Notes under the pieces: generated by a model
The model's input: the letters and a program-made list of their open reading frames with translations, nothing else
Database searches by the model: none
Told to the model about the DNA's origin: nothing
Position numbers and translations under genes: made by a program
Part shown: positions 59,317 through 64,000 of the stretch, piece by piece
Numbering within the stretch: the first letter of the stretch is position 1
Layout of the letters: each line of letters starts with the position of its first letter
NCBI RefSeq assembly: GCF_963678635.1
Contig: NC_087066.1
Location: 43,299,682 to 43,363,681, forward strand
Direction: 5' to 3'
From: Symsagittifera roscoffensis
Taxonomy: Eukaryota; Xenacoelomorpha; Acoela; Convolutidae
DNA length: 64,000 nt

Positions 59317-59375
59317 AGACGATGTTGTCGGATTTTGGGGCAGCCGCAGGTTCAGGGGGTGGAGGTGGCTGAGGT
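59317..59375 (-). CDS. Candidate internal exon, proline-rich
   Basis: On the minus strand, AG after a T-rich tract (TTTTGTTTTAG) opens a 59-base segment ending at a strong donor, GTCT|GTGAGT. In the open phase it reads PQPPPPPEPAAAPKSDNIV. GC content is far above the surroundings. Splice signals at both ends make it a fair exon candidate, but no family is recognised. Confidence 0.4.
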
Positions 59376-59573
59376 CTAAAACAAAACGGTATCACTACTA
59401 AATATATGACTGCCCCCGTTCAATCATTAGTAACCGTGTGGGCGATTTGTTGCAAGGCTGAAATTCAAAGTTGTTCATATGGATTAATCTTCGTTATAAG
59501 GTGCCTCAAGGCTATGGGGTTATAAGGTCCAGCCATACGTGTGGTTCCTTCCTAATGAAGTTATTGAGATGCG

Positions 59574-59919
59574 CAGGGGCAGATTAAGGGGGGATATTAC
59601 GGATGCCTCCACTCATCAGGTAATCATCCCCTCACCAACCAAAGGGTTTCCCTTTTTCCATTTTTGGAGACCAGCTCTAAAAATATTCTAATTATACAAA
59701 TTTTGATGGGGATCGGGCGGCACAAAAACCCAATTTCTGATCAATTTTTCCAATTAGTGCTTGAAAACAGCATTTTTGACGTGTTTTGATTTTTAATTTT
59801 TGATCAAAATAGGGTCTTTAGAGTGTTCTGGGAGCGCTCAGAAAATCAGTTTGGTCGACCTGCAAAAAGGGTTTGAAAATCTGTCCACCCCACTCGAGAA
59901 AATCCTAGATCCATTTCTG
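59574..59919 (-). mobile_element. hAT-like MITE, family A, complete copy
   Basis: 346 bp from CAGGGGCAGATT to CTAGATCCATTTCTG. Flanks GAGATGCG (59566-59573) and GAGATGGG (59920-59927) are an 8-bp duplication with one mismatch. Internal order is reversed relative to 27233-27650, with AATAGGGTCTTT and CTCGAGAAAATCC recognisable. Confidence 0.8.
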
Positions 59920-60214
59920 GAGATGGGTCTTCGTTAAAAGAAACACATTACTGGAAAAACTAGACGATAAAAAAGAAAACTTTTCAAAACTCCCAATATA
60001 ATAAGAAAAAGCAACACATTTAAAATAAAATCTCAGAAAGAATCTATCAAAGAAAAAAAATCAACATTGTTTTATCGAGAATCCTTAAAAATGAACTGAA
60101 AAAAAACATTCATCTTGTAAGTTCGAGTTTTTGTTTCGATCATTAAAAAAAAGAGGAACTTTGTATTTCGGTGTCTTTTATTTTTTTCTTTTTTTGCTAC
60201 TTTTTTATTTTCTA

Positions 60215-60620
60215 CGCAAAGTCAGGTACCACAAATAATCATCGCACTGGGTTGATTGAGATATCATATAGAAGACCTTTGAGTCGCAATTCGAAGGACA
60301 TCAAAAAGCTTACTACAAAATTTTCTCAATTGGAATCAAAACTTCAAAAATTCAAAAAAAAAATTAACAAAAAAATTTGAATATTTTGAAATTGTATTCT
60401 ACGATGTTTTTTCGTTTTTCAAGTCATATTTCTACAAAAATATGTTTTCCAATTGGCCTTTTTTACTATGATTGTCAAAAATGTTTTAGTTTTATTTGTT
60501 CAATCAGATGACACCACGTAGAAAATAAACAACACTAATTTGAAAAAACTTTTTTTGTATTTTTTAAAGAGCATAGTCGGAATATTCTGTGCTACTTGCA
60601 AAGTAACCGGCTATCCTCCT
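60215..60620 (-). mobile_element. Repeat family D, copy 2
   Basis: GTCAGGTACCACAAATAATCATCG and CAATTCGAAGGACATCAAA match the copy at 57825. The far end, GTCGGAATATTCTGTGCTACTTGCAAAGTAACCGGCTATCC (about 60567-60607), matches the hairpin end of the family. Confidence 0.55.
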
Positions 60621-60913
60621 ACTAATTTTAACTGATTTGATTCTTTTAAAAAGAAGGAACAAAAAAATTTATTAAAATAATTTACTTGAATCGCAAATCA
60701 GAGAACGTGGCATTTTGAGTTAACTTTTTAAGGTCTAGAGTGGTCTGAAAACAAAGCTAATTCAATCGAAAAAATAACGAAAAACTGGTTTTTAAACGGG
60801 AATAGACACTTTTTTGTTAACTCAAAATGTACCTGAAATATGGGTGGACAATTAATTTAGAGTCCAAGGAAGTCTTCGTGTGAACAATTTTCTCTTGTCT
60901 GCTTCTCCCTTAT

Positions 60914-61100
60914 TGAGAGGGGGGAGGGGGAATGTCGGCAACTTCGACGACGTCATCTTTGTTCAACACTTTCGAAGCTGAAACTGTCGCAGCCGATGTC
61001 GCTGGCGGACTCTTTGGTCTTCTCTGTTGTTCAACGCCGCCCCCAATAACACTAACCGGATCTGGCCCATCCGAACCCCGGCCTCCGAAAAGCGCCGATT
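60914..61100 (-). CDS. Candidate coding exon, Ser/Pro-rich with acidic end
   Basis: A GC-rich open segment on the minus strand ending in TAA. It reads EQSALFGGRGSDGPDPV, then PKSPPATSAATVSASKV, then DDVVEVADIPPPPSQ. AG within CACTGAAACAG at about 61102 could be an acceptor; there is no in-frame ATG. Composition differs sharply from the neighbouring AT-rich DNA, which argues for coding. It resembles the 59.3-kb candidate in being proline-rich. No family is recognised, and upstream exons are not visible. Confidence 0.35.
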
Positions 61101-61139
61101 GCTCTGTTTCAGTGGCCAAGTTCAAGTGAATATACAAAC

Positions 61140-64000
61140 CGACTTATCGTTGTTTTTAGCAGAAATGTTCCGAATGAACTTGGAGTGGAGAAAATGAAAA
61201 GTGAAATCTTTAACGAGAGCAACTGGTTGCCGTTAGAGAAGCGCAAAAAAATCTCAACACAATTTTCATTTCGAACCAATTTTGTAACATTGTTTTTTTT
61301 TGTTTTTACCTCTTTTTATCCTTTTTTTATGTAATGGCTTGGGAGTGTAGCTGAGGCAAGCTGTAAAAATATCTGAATCCAAAGCTCCTCCTCACACGTT
61401 TGATATTCACAACAAAAATGACGGGGAAAATATTGCTTAGTCGAGTTGGTAGTTTTTTCCACTCTTTACAAAAAGGATATCTTGGTATACTTTACGTTTC
61501 CAGAACTCAGAGAAGTGAAATTTAATTCATTTCTTTTGTTCAATATTTTCATGTATTCACATAAATCCCCCAAATAGGTATAAAAGAAACATTTATAAGA
61601 TAATTATATTCTCAAAAAAATCTGTATTTGAGATATTTCTATATTTTGTGCTTTCTAAAAACTTTTTGTTTTAACAGAAAAGCAGATCAAAAAGATCTAT
61701 GATAAAAGGCAATTCAAATAGCAAAAACTCCTAATTATTGAGAAAAACGTGACAAGATATATGACCGAGCTCAGGCTTTGTTTTCTGAGTAAAATTCCGC
61801 ACCAAGAAATAGAGAACCAATTATATATATTTTATTTCTGCCTCGTTTCGGTTCAGAGGTAGACCGGTTTTGGGTAGCTAGCTGATTGAAATTTGATAAG
61901 TGAATTACCGTAACTATCGGAAATTACAAGTCAACAAAGAATAAGGAACTACCATAAATTTTGGCATTTAAAAGCAGAACTCAATGTCATAAAATAAGAA
62001 AAGAAAAACATTGATAAATCAATTTTAAAACACCGCCTCAAAAACTTGTGAACTTTGTTTTGGTCTTTCAGTTTTCGAATTTTCTCGCATACCACTGTTC
62101 TTCGTTCTCCAGAAAATTCATTTGTAGTTACTTGGGTTTTTCTCGCTATTAATTCTTGCGAAAACATATTTCTTCATTATAACGAGAAGCAAAACAAAAA
62201 GAGACATTTGCTATGCAGATACCGCTGAATGGTCCGATCATTGTTTTTAAAATAACTACAGTTAACTTTTTTCCAAACTAGTAATGTTTTTTCTTCTGCG
62301 TGATGTGATACAAGCACCTGACGTAAAAGAGTAATTTAGCCATATTCGACCGTCAAAATAAATACTTAAAACTTACAACAAATTTGTGGAAAAAAAGACA
62401 ATTAAAGCAAACAACATTTTTGCAGACAAAATGGCAATAAAAATAGTTCTGCTTGTGTAAAATTTAGTTTTGAGTTTAAACTTAGCACATAGAAGCTGTT
62501 GTAAGACTGCTCACTTGCATTGTTTGCTCGAAACTGAGATGAAAATCAAAAAATTTACGTCAGTTTTTTTTACGACAATGAGAAAACAAATTGAACTTTT
62601 TTAATTCGGTCAAATTACGACTGAAAGAGCTTCAATTTTGTATCTTAGATGAAATATTCCTATGATTATTTGTGGTACTTGACTTTGCGGGAAAAAATAA
62701 ATTACACCCAAAAAAAAAGTTCTTCCCTACTTTTTAAACAATCGAATACAAAAAATACAATACGTTCGAACACAAAAATTTTCCCCCTTTTTCAAACGGT
62801 TGGAATAAAAAAACAGCAAACGCCTTCTTCCTAAATCAACAAAAGGAATTATTTTGAATTCAAGCTAAGCTAAGTATTGACTACATAAGAGCTCAAAAAA
62901 GTCCAACAATTTGAATTTCTCAATTTTTGTAGATCAAAGTTGTATAATTCTAAAATTTTCTTTACAAAAAGGGTAAGTGATCCTATCTGCAAACTATTAG
63001 TAACCTAAATTGTGTGATAATTTTTTTAAAAATATCAAACAGACCATAAGATCATTCGGTGTGCTGGCATTTGTTTTTTTTCTTCTCATCAACTGTCTAT
63101 AGCCTAGCCTAATGTAAAACAAGGATAGCCAGCTGGGTACTGTGCAAGTAGCACAGAATGTTCCGATCTGAATCTTGAAAAAACAATAATTAAGTTTCTT
63201 CTAATTTTTGTCGTTATTTTCTTCGTGGTGTGATAAAAGGAGCTGAACAAAAAAATGAGGGTTAGGTATATTTGACAGCTATAGTAAAAAAAGCGAATTG
63301 AAAAACATTTTTTGGAGAAAAATTAATGGAAAAACGAAAAAAAGTGGAAAAAAATCGAAAACTAGTTTTTGCATTTTTTTGATTTTTTGAAAATTTTGAT
63401 TCCAAAAAGGTGCTAAAACACTCAAAGTAATACAACGTTACCCATATAAAACTAAGTTTTTACATTTTAAATTAAGCTTTTGTAGGCTTTTAAGCAATTA
63501 AAGTAAGACTGCTCGCTTGCTTTATTTGCTCGAAACAAGACGAAATTTCAAAAAATTTCAAAACCAGTTTCTCTCGAAACAGTGAAATTTTTTTGATATT
63601 TTTATTGTAGTTCAAATCCCGGCTGTAAGGGGGAAAATTTGATATACGATAAAGCTTAGGAAAAACATAATGCTATCCCAAAGAGAGGGAACTTCATTGG
63701 CTTTTTTTTCGTTTTTACGAAAGTCGCAGTGTCTTTCTCATGTTTCCTTCAAAAACCCTAAGGAATCACAACTCTCCATTTTCAAATATATCATAAACAA
63801 TATCATGCTCGAGTTAAATATCATAAACAATTTTTTTCTAAATACGCTACATTTTTAAGACAAAAACTCATGATCCTGTTTTTTTACAATACGGTAACCT
63901 TGAAGAACAAAGAAGCTTTAACTTGGGATTCGCGGTAAATTTTTTTAAAAATGGGACAGCATAAACACCTTTTTAGACCAACTCATTCGTTAGCTTTAGA
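61140..64000. other. Intergenic or intronic tail of the window
   Basis: AT-rich, no convincing gene. Holds a family D end (63118-63170, forward) and a direct repeat of about 80-90 bp at 62500 and 63500 (TAAGACTGCTC-CTTGC-TT-TTTGCTCGAAAC). Short ORFs lack splice context. Confidence 0.5.

Overview
The window is nuclear DNA of an animal. It is AT-rich, its genes are split by AG-ending introns, and it is crowded with non-autonomous transposable elements. Four multi-exon animal genes can be read: a netrin (minus strand, 5' end missing), a Na+/Ca2+ exchanger of the SLC8/NCX family (plus), the ciliary coiled-coil protein CFAP157 (minus) and a two-exon secreted lipocalin (plus). I assembled each by matching exon homology, splice consensus and intron phase, and in every case the phases agree. 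These genes indicate a ciliated bilaterian. I cannot place the species. A tunicate, including a large-genome larvacean, is possible but unproven.

Layout. 1-4.0 kb: no recognised gene, one odd ORF and a CA/GA microsatellite. 4.0-13.3 kb: netrin, from the last part of its laminin-N domain through three LE repeats to the NTR domain. An assembly gap (14692-14891) lies upstream, and about 200 N-terminal residues are unaccounted for. 16.4-24.0 kb: a young, nearly complete Ty3/gypsy LTR retrotransposon with a 5-bp target duplication, LTRs differing at two sites, an intact pol with an extra C-terminal domain of about 450 residues, and a damaged gag start. 24.7-25.8 kb: two copies of a hairpin-bearing repeat facing each other. 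26.8-35.8 kb: NCX, three exons, with a 5.65-kb first intron full of repeats. 35.8-39.2 kb: intergenic. 39.2-50.7 kb: CFAP157, eight exons, one GC-AG intron, with a relic LTR element, minisatellites and hAT-type MITEs in its introns. 50.7-56.3 kb: intergenic, with another TIR element. 56.4-57.4 kb: lipocalin. 57.4-64 kb: repeats and a few weak minus-strand exon candidates.

The genes are functionally unrelated (axon guidance, calcium export, ciliary motility, small-ligand transport), and nothing suggests co-regulation. The distinctive content is the repeats: at least three MITE-like families with 8- to 9-bp target duplications (hAT-like), one family with several internal palindromes and no obvious terminal inverted repeats, a tRNA-derived SINE, and several minisatellites, one of which seems to have grown out of a dispersed repeat.

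Limits: exon calls come from reading alone. UTRs, promoters and short 5' exons could not be determined, and repeat boundaries are approximate unless a target duplication is given.
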